The notes under the pieces are model-generated. The model searched no databases and was not told the DNA's origin. It was given only the letters and a program-made list of their open reading frames with translations. 64,000 nucleotides of DNA from Dyadobacter frigoris. GTDB lineage: Bacteria; Bacteroidota; Bacteroidia; Cytophagales; Spirosomataceae. Made by a program: the position numbers and the translations under genes. Shown piece after piece: positions 52,826 through 62,691 of this stretch; positions within the stretch are counted from its first letter, which is position 1; each line of letters begins with the position of its first letter. Location of the stretch: NCBI RefSeq assembly GCF_005280585.1, contig NZ_SZVO01000019.1, forward strand, positions 1 to 64,000, written 5' to 3'.

Positions 52826-55800
52826 ATGCGTTTTTCGTTTCAACAACAGGTCTTCACTGGCATAATTGTATCCATTATTCTTGTAATAATCGTAGGTATC
52901 ACTTCTTATGAAGCTATTCTGCTACAACAGGAAAATGCAGGTTGGGTAGACCACACCAGGGAAGTGATAAGATCTTCTTCCGAAGTCAGAAATCAAGTGC
53001 TTACAGCCGAAACTAATCTTCGCGGTTATGCACTTTTAAATAACCATGCTTTTGAGAATGCTCATCAAAAGGCGAGCAATAATGTATTAAATCAATTTAG
53101 TCTTTTACAAAAACTGGTTGTGGACAATCCAGTTCAAATCGCCCGCCTTGATAGTCTGGCGCCTGTGTTGCACAGCCGGTTAAACCTGATGTCGCAGCAA
53201 CTTGATTTGATAAAATCCGGTAAGAATTCTCTTGATTCGTTAAAATACATGATTGCAGCAGGCCAGAAATTATCAGCACAGCTGACACTTTATTTTGACC
53301 ATATCGAAGGTATGGAAAATAACCTGCTGAGAATCCGGGAAGATCAGGCACTTGTGAGTTCGTCGAGAGCAAAACAAATTATCCTGGGTGGAACAGCTGT
53401 TTTTATGCTGGTTATTTTCATTCTTTTCTATTTTATAAGAAAAACATATTTGGCTCAGGTGTATTCTGAAGGGGAAGCTTTAAAAGCCAACGCAGAGCTG
53501 GAAAAGCTGTCAATTGAAGATCAACGTAAAAACTGGATTTTGTCTGCTGCGGTAGAAGTAAGTATTTCCATTCGTGGTGAGCCTACGGAAGCTGAGCTGG
53601 CAAAGAAATTTTTGCATAAAATGGCAAAACTTACAGATGCTTCAGGAGGACTGTTATACGTGGTAAATCGTGATGCAAGTGCCTGGGAACTGGCGTCTTC
53701 ATATGCTGTGGATATGCGTAAGGATATTCCCGAATTCATTTCAGTTAACGACGGTCTGTTTGGACAAATAATTAAAGACAAACAAAGTTTAAAAAAGCTG
53801 GAAGCAGCTCCCGGGTATTTGAAAGTCAGTACCGGGCTTGGAAATACAACGCCTGAATCGGTTTTTGTGAAGACCATGATTCAGGAAGGAAAGGTAATTG
53901 GATTGCTGGAACTGGGTTATCTGAATAAACCTGATGATAACGTGATTAAACTCCTGGAAAGGGTCACGGACGGTGTAGCCATAGCATTTATGGCTGCAAG
54001 AGAGCGCCAACTTATGAAAGAACTGCTGGATAAAACCCAGCTTCAGGCAGAAGAACTGGAAAGTCAGCAGGAAGAGCTCCGCGTTACTAATGAAGAACTT
54101 ACCAGGCAAAGCTCACTTCTTCAGGTATCGGAAGAAGAGCTTCGTGTGCAGCAGGAAGAGCTGAAACAGATTAATACGGAACTGGAAGAAAAGGCATTTC
54201 TTTTGGAAGAACAAAAAGGTACACTGGAAGAAGCGAGAGACCAGATTCAGATCAAGGCCGATGAACTTGAAAAAACAGGTCGTTTTAAAAGTGAATTTTT
54301 GGCGAACATGAGTCATGAATTGCGTACCCCGTTGAATAGTATCCTGATTCTATCACGTATTTTATCAGAAAATAAAGCGGCTCGTCTTAGCGATGAAGAG
54401 CAGCGTTACGCTGCTGTTATCAATAATTCCGGTAATGATTTACTGACACTTATTAATGATATTCTGGATCTGGCTAAGGTCGAATCCGGAAAAGTTGAAC
54501 TTCATCCTGAGGATATAAGTACAGAGCTACTTCTTGTGGAAGTAAGAAATACTTTCCAGAAAATTGCTGAAAATAAAGGACTTGAACTGGAAATGATCAA
54601 GGCGGATTCGTGCCCTGCAACGTTGTTTGTCGATCATGTCAGGATATTGCAGGTTATCCGCAATCTTCTTTCGAATGCCATAAAATTCACTTCCGCGCCA
54701 GGTTCCGTTTCTCTCATTATTTCCCAAAGTGAAAATCAATGGCACTTTGAAGTTTCGGATACCGGAATTGGCATCCCTAATAATAAACAAAAAGCAATTT
54801 TCGAAGCCTTTCAGCAGGCAGATGGCTCAACAAGCAGAAAATACGGTGGAACAGGTTTAGGTTTATCCATCAGCCGGGAACTTGCCATTTTGTTTAAGGG
54901 ATCAATTTCTTTGAAAAGTGAGGTTGGAAAAGGTTCTTCTTTCACTCTTTCTATACCTGTTCAAACCAGTAACGGAAATGTTGATTTTCCTGAAATCGAA
55001 CCACATGTACCGGTTGAAGAGGTGAAAATTAAAATGCCGGAACCAAATAAAATTGTTGACAATTTCAAAGAAAATCGTTTGCTGCTTATTGAGGACGATC
55101 CGATTTTTGCAGAAGATATGGCCAGCAAAGCACGTGACAGCGGTTTTGATGTACTTATTGCTTCGACGGGTTATAGCGGATTGGATATGGCAAAAAGTTT
55201 TAAACCAACAGCCATTATTCTGGATATGCACCTTCCTGATATTTCGGGGGAAGAAGTTTTGAAGGAACTGAAATCAGATTCAAAAACCAGCCTTATTCCG
55301 GTTCACACCGTTTCTGCCGGTGATGAAAGTATTGCACAAATGCTGGAAGAAGGTGCAATTGGTTTTATGCAAAAACCTGTTGACAAAAAATCAGCGGAGT
55401 TTATTTTCAATTTGTTAAAACTGGAAGGCTCAAATTCTGAGAAAAAACGAATTCTTCTAATTGAGGATGATGCTTACCAAAGTCAGTATTTTGGTGATTT
55501 TCTGGAAAATAATAACCTGTTTGTTTTATATGCCTATTCAGGTGCAGAAGCGTTATCATTATTATCCAGGGAAACGGTTGACGGTATTATTCTTGACATT
55601 CGTTTGTCTGACATGAACGGTCTCAATTTGCTTGACCAGATAAAACAGGATCCTAAATGGGCCAATTTACCTGTCGTTGTCAATACGGCTGAGGATCTTT
55701 CTCAGGAAGATTTGTCAAAAGTTATGCGCTATTCACATCCGGTTGTGATGAAGACACGTAAGTCTAACGAACGTCTGCTGGATGAAGTGAATTTGTTTTT

Positions 55801-56257
55801 GAAAAAATTTCAGCCCAAACAGGCGCCTTCTATTCAGAAAGCACAGCAATTCAGCAATCCTGTGGTTCATGCAGAACGTGTTTTTGTAGGGAAAAAGGTG
55901 CTTTTGGCTGATGATGACATGCGGAATATTTTTGCGCTGAGCGCGGTTTTGGAAGAAGCCGGATTTGCTATCGTTATAGCAACGAATGGCCGCGAGGCAA
56001 TAGAAAAACTTGGAGAAACAAAGGATATCGACCTGATCCTGATGGACGTGATGATGCCCGAAATGGATGGTATCGAAGCAACGAAGCTTATTCGCAAAGA
56101 GCAAAAATGGAACAATTTGCCAATTATAGCGGTCACAGCGAAAGCGATGCAAGGGGACAGGGAATTGTGTTTATCGGCCGGGGCCAATGATTATATATCA
56201 AAACCTGTCGACATAGATAAATTACTTTCTCTGATTAAGGTCTGGCTTCATTCGTAA
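52826..56257 (+). CDS. Hybrid sensor histidine kinase: CHASE3-GAF-HisKA-HATPase-REC-REC-REC
   Basis: 1143 residues. Two membrane helices (about 10-30, 185-207) enclose a CHASE3 sensor. A GAF-like domain (about 240-395) and a long coiled coil (400-485) follow. H497 lies in MSHELRTPLNS. The ATPase has RNLLSNAIKF, DTGIGIP and GTGLGL. Three receivers follow: LLIEDDP with D in IILDMHLP, LLIEDDAY with IILDIRLS, and LLADDDM with LILMDVMMP. All three keep the acceptor Asp; the second has no clear K. It heads a four-gene signalling operon with CheR, CheB and a second kinase. Confidence 0.92.
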   Translation: MRFSFQQQVFTGIIVSIILVIIVGITSYEAILLQQENAGWVDHTREVIRSSSEVRNQVLTAETNLRGYALLNNHAFENAHQKASNNVLNQFSLLQKLVVDNPVQIARLDSLAPVLHSRLNLMSQQLDLIKSGKNSLDSLKYMIAAGQKLSAQLTLYFDHIEGMENNLLRIREDQALVSSSRAKQIILGGTAVFMLVIFILFYFIRKTYLAQVYSEGEALKANAELEKLSIEDQRKNWILSAAVEVSISIRGEPTEAELAKKFLHKMAKLTDASGGLLYVVNRDASAWELASSYAVDMRKDIPEFISVNDGLFGQIIKDKQSLKKLEAAPGYLKVSTGLGNTTPESVFVKTMIQEGKVIGLLELGYLNKPDDNVIKLLERVTDGVAIAFMAARERQLMKELLDKTQLQAEELESQQEELRVTNEELTRQSSLLQVSEEELRVQQEELKQINTELEEKAFLLEEQKGTLEEARDQIQIKADELEKTGRFKSEFLANMSHELRTPLNSILILSRILSENKAARLSDEEQRYAAVINNSGNDLLTLINDILDLAKVESGKVELHPEDISTELLLVEVRNTFQKIAENKGLELEMIKADSCPATLFVDHVRILQVIRNLLSNAIKFTSAPGSVSLIISQSENQWHFEVSDTGIGIPNNKQKAIFEAFQQADGSTSRKYGGTGLGLSISRELAILFKGSISLKSEVGKGSSFTLSIPVQTSNGNVDFPEIEPHVPVEEVKIKMPEPNKIVDNFKENRLLLIEDDPIFAEDMASKARDSGFDVLIASTGYSGLDMAKSFKPTAIILDMHLPDISGEEVLKELKSDSKTSLIPVHTVSAGDESIAQMLEEGAIGFMQKPVDKKSAEFIFNLLKLEGSNSEKKRILLIEDDAYQSQYFGDFLENNNLFVLYAYSGAEALSLLSRETVDGIILDIRLSDMNGLNLLDQIKQDPKWANLPVVVNTAEDLSQEDLSKVMRYSHPVVMKTRKSNERLLDEVNLFLKKFQPKQAPSIQKAQQFSNPVVHAERVFVGKKVLLADDDMRNIFALSAVLEEAGFAIVIATNGREAIEKLGETKDIDLILMDVMMPEMDGIEATKLIRKEQKWNNLPIIAVTAKAMQGDRELCLSAGANDYISKPVDIDKLLSLIKVWLHS

Positions 56258-56260
56258 ATT

Positions 56261-57076
56261 ATGGTATTGTTGGAATATAAGGAACTGGAATTGTTAATAA
56301 CACGGGTAAGGGAAATATCTGGATTTGATTTTTCAGGTTATGCGCGACCGTCTTTGCTGCGCAGAGCTTCCCGTTATCTTACAAAACATACCATGAATTT
56401 GCCGGAACTGTACATTCATATTGAACAGGGCGGTAAAGCAGTTTATGATTTTATTCAGGAAATGACGGTCAATTATTCTGAGATGTTCCGGGATCCGGAT
56501 TTTTTTATATCCGTGCGTTCCGAGATTTTGACATATCTGGAATCCTATCCGGCTATTCGCTTATGGATAGCTGGCTGTGCATCAGGAGAGGAAGCCTTTT
56601 CGATGGCGATATTATTAAAAGAAGCCGGTTTGTTTGACAGGTCGCTGATCTATGCAACAGATTTGAGCGAACGTGTGCTTTCATCGGCTCGTGAAGGAGT
56701 TTTTAGCTTGGGACATATGCGAACGTTCTCGGAGAATTATATGCTAGCAGAAGGCAAGAATTCTTTGTCGGATTATTATCATGTTGCTTACAGTAAGGCT
56801 GTTATGGATCATAATTTGAGGAAAAACATCGTTTTTTCTTTACATGATCTTACCGGTGACGGCGTTTTTAATGAATTTCAAATGGTGAGTTGCCGGAATG
56901 TGATGATCTATTTTAATCTGGAACAGCGCCGGAAGGTCTTTAAACTATTGTACGAGAGTCTTGGTATGTTTGGTTTTTTATGTTTGGGAAAACGAGAAAC
57001 GTTAAGGTATTCAGGATTTGAGGAAAATTTCAGGATCATCAATGGGCATTTGAACATTTATCAAAAAATCAAATGA
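56261..57076 (+). CDS. CheR-type protein-glutamate methyltransferase
   Basis: 271 residues: an N-terminal helical part (about 1-75) and a SAM-binding domain with IRLWIAGCASGEEAFSMAI, YATDLSERVLSSA, VSCRNVMIYFNLEQRRKV and FLCLGKRET. It would methylate glutamyl residues of a receptor. No chemoreceptor or CheA gene is present in the window. It begins 3 bp after the hybrid kinase stop, so its target is more likely the CHASE3 kinase itself (inference). Confidence 0.9.
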   Translation: MVLLEYKELELLITRVREISGFDFSGYARPSLLRRASRYLTKHTMNLPELYIHIEQGGKAVYDFIQEMTVNYSEMFRDPDFFISVRSEILTYLESYPAIRLWIAGCASGEEAFSMAILLKEAGLFDRSLIYATDLSERVLSSAREGVFSLGHMRTFSENYMLAEGKNSLSDYYHVAYSKAVMDHNLRKNIVFSLHDLTGDGVFNEFQMVSCRNVMIYFNLEQRRKVFKLLYESLGMFGFLCLGKRETLRYSGFEENFRIINGHLNIYQKIK

Positions 57077-57666
57077 CAGAGCTGAATCCTAATCCGCTGA
57101 ATTTGGTACTGATGGGTGGTTCGTCGGGAAGTTTTGTGATTTTTGAACAAATCGTGAAGCTGGCTACCAGGCCTTTATCCTGTGCTGTGATTTTTGTGAT
57201 ACATCGTGGAAAATCCAGTCTGGCTAATCTTCCGCATTTGTTTAAAGCAAAAACAAAAGTAAGAATGGAAGAGCCTGAGCACCTGGATCCTGTGGTAAAT
57301 GATTGTATTTATTTTGCTGTACCGGATTATCATTTGCTTGTTGGCCCGGATGCGAGGTTTTATCTGGACGATACCGATAAAGATTTTTTTTCCCGTCCAT
57401 CCATTGATGCGACGTTTATTTCGGCAGCACAGTCAGGAATTAAAATCCGGGCTGCCATGCTTTTTTCAGGTGCCAGCAAAGATGGAGCATCGGGATTGAA
57501 ATTAATTGCGGAAAAAGGTTTTGCGACTTATGTGCAAAATCCTGATTTCGCCGAGGTGCCGCGGATGCCTGCGGAAGCGATAAGTCAATATGGAGGACAT
57601 CAAATTTTGAATGAGAAAAATATTTTTGAAGAAATTAGCAGTGTACTTTACAGTTACTCAACGTAG
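57073..57666 (+). CDS. CheB-type methylesterase domain, without receiver
   Basis: 197 residues: only the catalytic domain of CheB. The triad is S17 or S18 in GGSSGS, H44 in VIHRG and D137 in SGASKDGASG, with the order and spacing of E. coli CheB. PRMPAEAIS is the family end motif. The usual N-terminal receiver that activates CheB is absent, so control would have to come from a partner. It overlaps CheR by 4 bp. Confidence 0.9.
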   Translation: MTELNPNPLNLVLMGGSSGSFVIFEQIVKLATRPLSCAVIFVIHRGKSSLANLPHLFKAKTKVRMEEPEHLDPVVNDCIYFAVPDYHLLVGPDARFYLDDTDKDFFSRPSIDATFISAAQSGIKIRAAMLFSGASKDGASGLKLIAEKGFATYVQNPDFAEVPRMPAEAISQYGGHQILNEKNIFEEISSVLYSYST

Positions 57667-57669
57667 GCC

Positions 57670-59592
57670 ATGGAAAAAACTAAAATTCTGCTTTTAGACG
57701 ACAGAGAAGAAAATCTAATCTCTCTGAAAGCTGTACTGGACAGAGATGATATATCCATTTATTCCACCACTTCTCCGAATGAAGCTTTACGCATTGTCTG
57801 GGAAAATGAAATTGCCGTGGCTTTGGTTGACGTTCAGATGCCGGGAATGGATGGATTTGAATTTGCCGAAACGCTTGCTTCAAATCCTAAAACGAAGGAT
57901 ATTCTGATAGTTTTTGTAACTGCTATTTCCAAGGAAACGACTTACGCTGTTCGGGGACTGAAAACCGGTGCGATTGATTATTTATACAAACCGCTGGATC
58001 CCTATATAACAAATGCCAAAGTTGATTCCCTGATCAGGCTTGCCAGAAGTCAGCGGGAAATTCGTGAGAAAAATAAACTGCTTGAAAATTATGCAACCAT
58101 TGTTACGAATTCTCCGGATATTATAGCAACAGTGGAGGCAGACTCCGGGCGGATTTTGTCCATCAATCCATCTGTTTTTATAATACTTGGATTGCATCCG
58201 TCCTCGCTGTTAAATGTTTCCATGCTTGATTTGCTGGTGGAACCTAATCGTTCAGGTTTGCAGGGAGTTTTGGTCGACCAGACTTATATGGGCGGAGAAA
58301 CGATCGTTGTGGAAGACCGGTTTCATGGAAAACTTCATCAGCCGGTTTGGCTTGAATTACGGATTATGTATAAAAATAAACTTTTGTTTATCAATCTGCA
58401 CGATATTGAAAAACGTAAAGCGCATGAACTTGCTCTGGTAGAAGCACGAAGCCTGGCCGATAAATCCCGGAAAGTGAAAGAGGCGTTTCTTGCTAATATG
58501 AGCCATGAAATCCGTACGCCTTTGAATGGAATAATTGGTATCGGTAATTTGCTGGAAGCTACGGAATTAGAACCCAATCAGAGGGAATTGCTCGACATGC
58601 TGCTACATTCTTCTGGTTCTCTGCTCAATATTCTGAATGATATTCTTGATATATCCAAAATCGATGAAGGTAAATTTTCCATACTTCCCACGCCCACTAA
58701 TTTACAAGCATTAGGAAAAGGAATTATTGACCTGATGCGTTTTAAAGCCGACGAAAAGCGACTGGAGTTATCATTGATTGTAGCAAAAGAAATTCCTGAA
58801 AGCGTTTTGGTAGATGGTATGCGCCTGAATCAGATACTGATGAATCTGGTTGGGAATGCTTTGAAATTTACACATACAGGTTATGTTAAACTCCGGATAG
58901 AATACGGGGGCGTGGAAGGAGTTCACCATCGGATAAGATTGGCGGTTGAAGATACCGGAATTGGAATTTCAGAGGATCGTCTTCAATTTATCTTTTCAGA
59001 ATATGGACAGGCTACTGCCGAAACCTCACATAATTATGGAGGCACAGGTTTGGGGTTGACCATTTCTCAAAAACTAGTTTTGCTTATGGGGAGCGAGTTG
59101 AAGGTTACCAGCCAGTTTCACAAAGGAAGTGAGTTTTATTTTACTTTGCTGGCGAAAGATGTGAATCAGAAAACAGAAAAGAAGAAGCCGGTTGTTTCTT
59201 TCAAAACGCTCAGCCCGTTTTTTGGAAAAAGATTGCTGGTGGCTGAGGATAATCAAATCAATGCATTGCTGATCAACAAATATCTTACAACCTGGCTGAT
59301 TGATACAACTTTGGTAGTAAATGGAAAAGAAGCCGTTGAAGTCCTTCAAAAAGAGGAATTTGATCTGATTGTTATGGATACCCGGATGCCCGAAATGGAC
59401 GGTTATGAGGCGGCGCAACGTATAAGGAAATTGGGTATTAACACGCCAATTCTTTCACTTTCGGCAACGGTATTAGAGGAAGATACCAGGCAGGCGATAG
59501 ATTCAGGCATGAATGATACTTTATCAAAACCGTTTGAGCCGTCGAAACTTCATGAGAAAATTGGTGAGCTGCTCGCTCAGCAGGTTTATTGA
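57670..59592 (+). CDS. Hybrid kinase: REC-PAS-HisKA-HATPase-REC
   Basis: 640 residues, no membrane helix. A receiver with D54 (LVDVQMPGMDG) is followed by a PAS-like domain (about 145-250), H279 in NMSHEIRTPLNG, an ATPase with LVGNALKF, DTGIGIS and GTGLGL, and a last receiver with D in LIVMDTRMPEMDG. The N-terminal receiver makes it a likely acceptor from the CHASE3 kinase. It starts 3 bp after CheB and closes the operon. No DNA-binding output is encoded beside it. Confidence 0.92.
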   Translation: MEKTKILLLDDREENLISLKAVLDRDDISIYSTTSPNEALRIVWENEIAVALVDVQMPGMDGFEFAETLASNPKTKDILIVFVTAISKETTYAVRGLKTGAIDYLYKPLDPYITNAKVDSLIRLARSQREIREKNKLLENYATIVTNSPDIIATVEADSGRILSINPSVFIILGLHPSSLLNVSMLDLLVEPNRSGLQGVLVDQTYMGGETIVVEDRFHGKLHQPVWLELRIMYKNKLLFINLHDIEKRKAHELALVEARSLADKSRKVKEAFLANMSHEIRTPLNGIIGIGNLLEATELEPNQRELLDMLLHSSGSLLNILNDILDISKIDEGKFSILPTPTNLQALGKGIIDLMRFKADEKRLELSLIVAKEIPESVLVDGMRLNQILMNLVGNALKFTHTGYVKLRIEYGGVEGVHHRIRLAVEDTGIGISEDRLQFIFSEYGQATAETSHNYGGTGLGLTISQKLVLLMGSELKVTSQFHKGSEFYFTLLAKDVNQKTEKKKPVVSFKTLSPFFGKRLLVAEDNQINALLINKYLTTWLIDTTLVVNGKEAVEVLQKEEFDLIVMDTRMPEMDGYEAAQRIRKLGINTPILSLSATVLEEDTRQAIDSGMNDTLSKPFEPSKLHEKIGELLAQQVY

Positions 59593-59739
59593 CTAAATAA
59601 TCAGGATTTACAGTGTCTAATTTAAAAGTTGATTGTATTAAAGTATCATTAGATGCAACGAATTTTTCTAATTAATCGTAATGATTTATAAATGATTTCG
59701 TTTAATTAAAGTCGAAATTTAGTGTACTTAAATAATAAA

Positions 59740-60507
59740 ATGAAAAGTAAATCAAACCGCTGGTTTCTCCTCTCGTTAGTAGTGCTGGCAGGGTGTAGTT
59801 CATCCAAAACTATTCCTGTTGAATCAAAATGGAATGCCCCTTTTACTTATGTTGACGAAATAAAACCGGATCATAAAGACCAGGCGTCCAGACTTGCCTA
59901 TGGCATAATAAACGATGATCACTATCTCTATTTGACCATGTCAACACGCGATCCGCAAACGATTCAGAAAATTCTGGGTAGCGGATTGAAAGTTTCTTTT
60001 ACTCCTGAGGGACAGAAAAAAGATTCGTATTCCTTAATGTTTCCGGTTGTTTTAAAAGAAGATCGGAAGGCTTTGCGCCGTATTGATACAGATCTGCCAA
60101 ACAGTCTTGGACTTAATCTGCTGATGGATTCTTATAACAAAGAAGCCGTTTGGAAGGATAAACAAGGTCAGCATTTTATTAATCTGGTTGAAGCCGATGG
60201 TAGCATCAAATCTCGTATCAGTATGGATCAAAACGGTGAACTTACCGAGCAAATTGCAATTCCTTTTAGTCTTCTGGCTTTAAACACAAAGGAATCTTCA
60301 ATGCTTGGCATTAATATAAAGATAGACGGCGCCTCATCTCAATCGGGATTTTCACCAAGAATCGGGATTGGTTTGGGCGGTGGCATTGGAATGGGAGGCG
60401 GAATGGGTGTTGGGATTGGTACCGGAAGCGGTTATGGCCGTTACGGCAATGCTGATCGCGGTGTGGATATCCGTCTGGCAGTTCAGCTTGCCCGTGGAAA
60501 CGGTTGA
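59740..60507 (+). CDS. Lipoprotein with Gly-rich C-terminus, unknown function
   Basis: 255 residues from the ATG at 59740; a GTG upstream is rejected because the signal peptide fits the ATG. The lipobox is LAGC (WFLLSLVVLAGCSS), giving a lipid-anchored protein. The middle part holds strand-rich segments (LYLTMSTRDPQTIQK). The C-terminus, about residues 205-245, has dense glycine (GLGGGIGMGGGMGVGIGTG). No family is recognised. It has its own upstream region and ends at a strong terminator. Confidence 0.65.
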   Translation: MKSKSNRWFLLSLVVLAGCSSSKTIPVESKWNAPFTYVDEIKPDHKDQASRLAYGIINDDHYLYLTMSTRDPQTIQKILGSGLKVSFTPEGQKKDSYSLMFPVVLKEDRKALRRIDTDLPNSLGLNLLMDSYNKEAVWKDKQGQHFINLVEADGSIKSRISMDQNGELTEQIAIPFSLLALNTKESSMLGINIKIDGASSQSGFSPRIGIGLGGGIGMGGGMGVGIGTGSGYGRYGNADRGVDIRLAVQLARGNG

Positions 60508-60529
60508 AAAATAAAAGACATAAAAATTT

Positions 60530-60571
60530 AATAAACATGCCCGCTGGTTAAATTCGGCGGGCATGTTTATT
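60530..60571. terminator. Perfect 15-bp bidirectional terminator
   Basis: AATAAACATGCCCGC (60530-60544) pairs perfectly with 60557-60571 around a 12-nt loop. It separates the lipoprotein gene from the convergent cyclopropane synthase gene and overlaps that gene's stop codon. Confidence 0.88.
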
Positions 60572-61832
60572 ATAGCAAATTTGAATTATTGGGTCTGGTA
60601 TAAACCAGCTGCATTACACTGATGTTCCGGCTTGCAAAAGCTGCTTCGCAGTAACATAGATAGTAAGTCCATTTACGGACAAATGAATCATCAAAACCGA
60701 GCTGCTTTATTTCTTCAAGTCGCTCGATGAATTTGCCGTACCATGCATTTAGTGTGTACGCGTAATGCAGTCCCAGCTCTTTCAGATCCACCAGGCTCAT
60801 TTCACTGGTTTTGTTAACTGACTGATTTATAGCGGCCACAGAAGGAAGTAATGATCCCGGAAAAATATATTTTTGAATCCAGTCGACGCCGTTTCTTAAA
60901 CTATCATAACGTGAATCCGGGCAAGTAATTACCTGAATAGCCAGAATTCCATCCTTTTTCAAAAGTGAATTACATTTGCTAAAATATAGGTCAAGATATT
61001 GGTGGCCAACGGCTTCCAGCATTTCAATCGAAACTATTTTATCAAATTGCCCCTGAACGTCACGATAATCCATTAACAATACCTGAACCCTTTCAGATAA
61101 ACCGGCTTCCTCTATACGTTGTGTCGCAAGTTGCTGTTGTTCTGTGGATAAGGTCAGAGAAGTTACTTTGCAGCCATAATTTCTTGCCATATAAATCGCA
61201 TTCCCTCCCCAGCCGCTACCGATTTCCAACACATGGTCGGAAGGTTGTAAATGAAGTTTTTGACAAAGACGATCATATTTTTCCAATTGGGCATCTTCCA
61301 GGCTCATTCCTTCATGCCGGAAATAAGCACCGGAATAAGTCATTGTTGTATCCAGAAAAGTAGCAAAAAAATCATTGTTCAAATCATAATGCTCCGAGAT
61401 GTTTTTTCTTGATCCTTCCAGCGAATTGGATCTCATGCCGTGCGTCACTTTGTTAAATAATCTCAAAATATTTAAAGCAAAATTTTGAGATTTACTGCCT
61501 GAAACGCCCGGAGCATTTTCAACATTTAAAAGTACCCAGCTGATTACATTGGTGATATTGTCCGTTTCCCAAAGCCCTTCAACATAAGCTTCGCCAAACC
61601 CAATATCGCCAAATAGAGTCAGTTTTTTGAAAAAATCAGTGTGTGTAATGGTGATACAGGCAGTCACATCATGACTTCTGTCACCGAAGAATTCTGTCTT
61701 GCCATCTGGCAAAGTCATTTTTAGTTGACCCAAAGTCATTTTCCTTAACTGACTGAAAACGAGTTGCTGATATAAGCCAGGTTTTGCGTCAGCCAGTTGT
61801 GTGCGATTTAGTTCTGAGCGGGTTCTTAGCAT
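60570..61832 (-). CDS. cfa: Cyclopropane-fatty-acyl-phospholipid synthase
   Basis: 420 residues. VLEIGSGWGGNAIYMARNYG is the SAM-binding motif; EHYDLNNDFFATFLD and MTYSGAYF are the hallmark CFA synthase segments upstream of it, and SIEMLEAVGHQYL follows. It adds a methylene group from S-adenosylmethionine to unsaturated acyl chains of membrane lipids. It is the last of a three-gene operon (22 bp gap) with DUF1365 and an amine oxidase, a known association for unusual lipid modification. Confidence 0.92.
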   Translation of the reverse strand: MLRTRSELNRTQLADAKPGLYQQLVFSQLRKMTLGQLKMTLPDGKTEFFGDRSHDVTACITITHTDFFKKLTLFGDIGFGEAYVEGLWETDNITNVISWVLLNVENAPGVSGSKSQNFALNILRLFNKVTHGMRSNSLEGSRKNISEHYDLNNDFFATFLDTTMTYSGAYFRHEGMSLEDAQLEKYDRLCQKLHLQPSDHVLEIGSGWGGNAIYMARNYGCKVTSLTLSTEQQQLATQRIEEAGLSERVQVLLMDYRDVQGQFDKIVSIEMLEAVGHQYLDLYFSKCNSLLKKDGILAIQVITCPDSRYDSLRNGVDWIQKYIFPGSLLPSVAAINQSVNKTSEMSLVDLKELGLHYAYTLNAWYGKFIERLEEIKQLGFDDSFVRKWTYYLCYCEAAFASRNISVMQLVYTRPNNSNLL

Positions 61833-61854
61833 AATGATGATAGTGTCTGGCCTA

Positions 61855-62667
61855 TTAAGATTTATATGGTCTGAAAACTTCCGTTTGCAATTCAGGGTTA
61901 TTTGCTTTTTTGTAATATTTGATTTTTTTCGACCACAGCTTAAATGCTTGCCAGTGTATCAAAAAAGTTATCTTTATGGTAATCAGCGGTATACTGAAAA
62001 AATATCGAATCATATTCCTGTCTGTCAGCTCTTCCCGTTTGCCGAAAAGTTTACTTAGAAAAAATAGTTTACCCAATTCATTATGGTCATTAACGGCAAT
62101 ATTTAAATTCTCCTGAGGGATTTTTAAATTAAAATCAAAGTAATTATCAAGCTCCGTAAACGGTGAAACGTAAAACTTCTTAAAGGTGTAAAGATGAAAA
62201 TGATCCTTATTGAAAGTTTCCGCCCCCATGAAATACAATTTAATTTCCTTATAGGTATTACAAATTTCTGCAACAGAACAAACGGGATTGTCATTTTCAT
62301 CAAAACAGAAATAAAAACAAACCGGATTAAACTGATAACCCAAAGTACACAAATTGGTAAGAAGCATAATTTTACCGATACCGATTTCAACTCCGTTTTC
62401 CGACAAAAACCGGGTAATATGTTCTCTCGTACTTTTGCTTTTATCAGGCTTTTCGCGCGGTAGCTGCATGTGATCGTTGTCCCTGAAATTGAACAGGTTA
62501 AAACGATTATAGCTCAGCCATTTGAATTTTGCAGTAATCACATCCAATTCAGCAAGGTCAAGGTAAAACATAAAAATGTCATACTTGAACTGATGCTTTT
62601 TCGGAAGAATCCTGTGATGCATGACACTAGCCCTGTACATGCAGGAATTTAGCGTATCCTGTTTCAT
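61855..62667 (-). CDS. DUF1365 protein
   Basis: 270 residues. YRASVMHHRILPKKHQFKYDIF is the characteristic start; NPVCFYFCFDENDNPVCSVAEI and YVSPFTELDNYFDF are further conserved parts. The family has no assigned reaction but is regularly found between an FAD amine oxidase-like protein and a CFA synthase-like protein, and is thought to work with them on lipids. Here it lies 24 bp after the oxidase and 22 bp before cfa. Confidence 0.92.
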   Translation of the reverse strand: MKQDTLNSCMYRASVMHHRILPKKHQFKYDIFMFYLDLAELDVITAKFKWLSYNRFNLFNFRDNDHMQLPREKPDKSKSTREHITRFLSENGVEIGIGKIMLLTNLCTLGYQFNPVCFYFCFDENDNPVCSVAEICNTYKEIKLYFMGAETFNKDHFHLYTFKKFYVSPFTELDNYFDFNLKIPQENLNIAVNDHNELGKLFFLSKLFGKREELTDRNMIRYFFSIPLITIKITFLIHWQAFKLWSKKIKYYKKANNPELQTEVFRPYKS

Positions 62668-62691
62668 ACAAGGATATACGACAAAATAATT

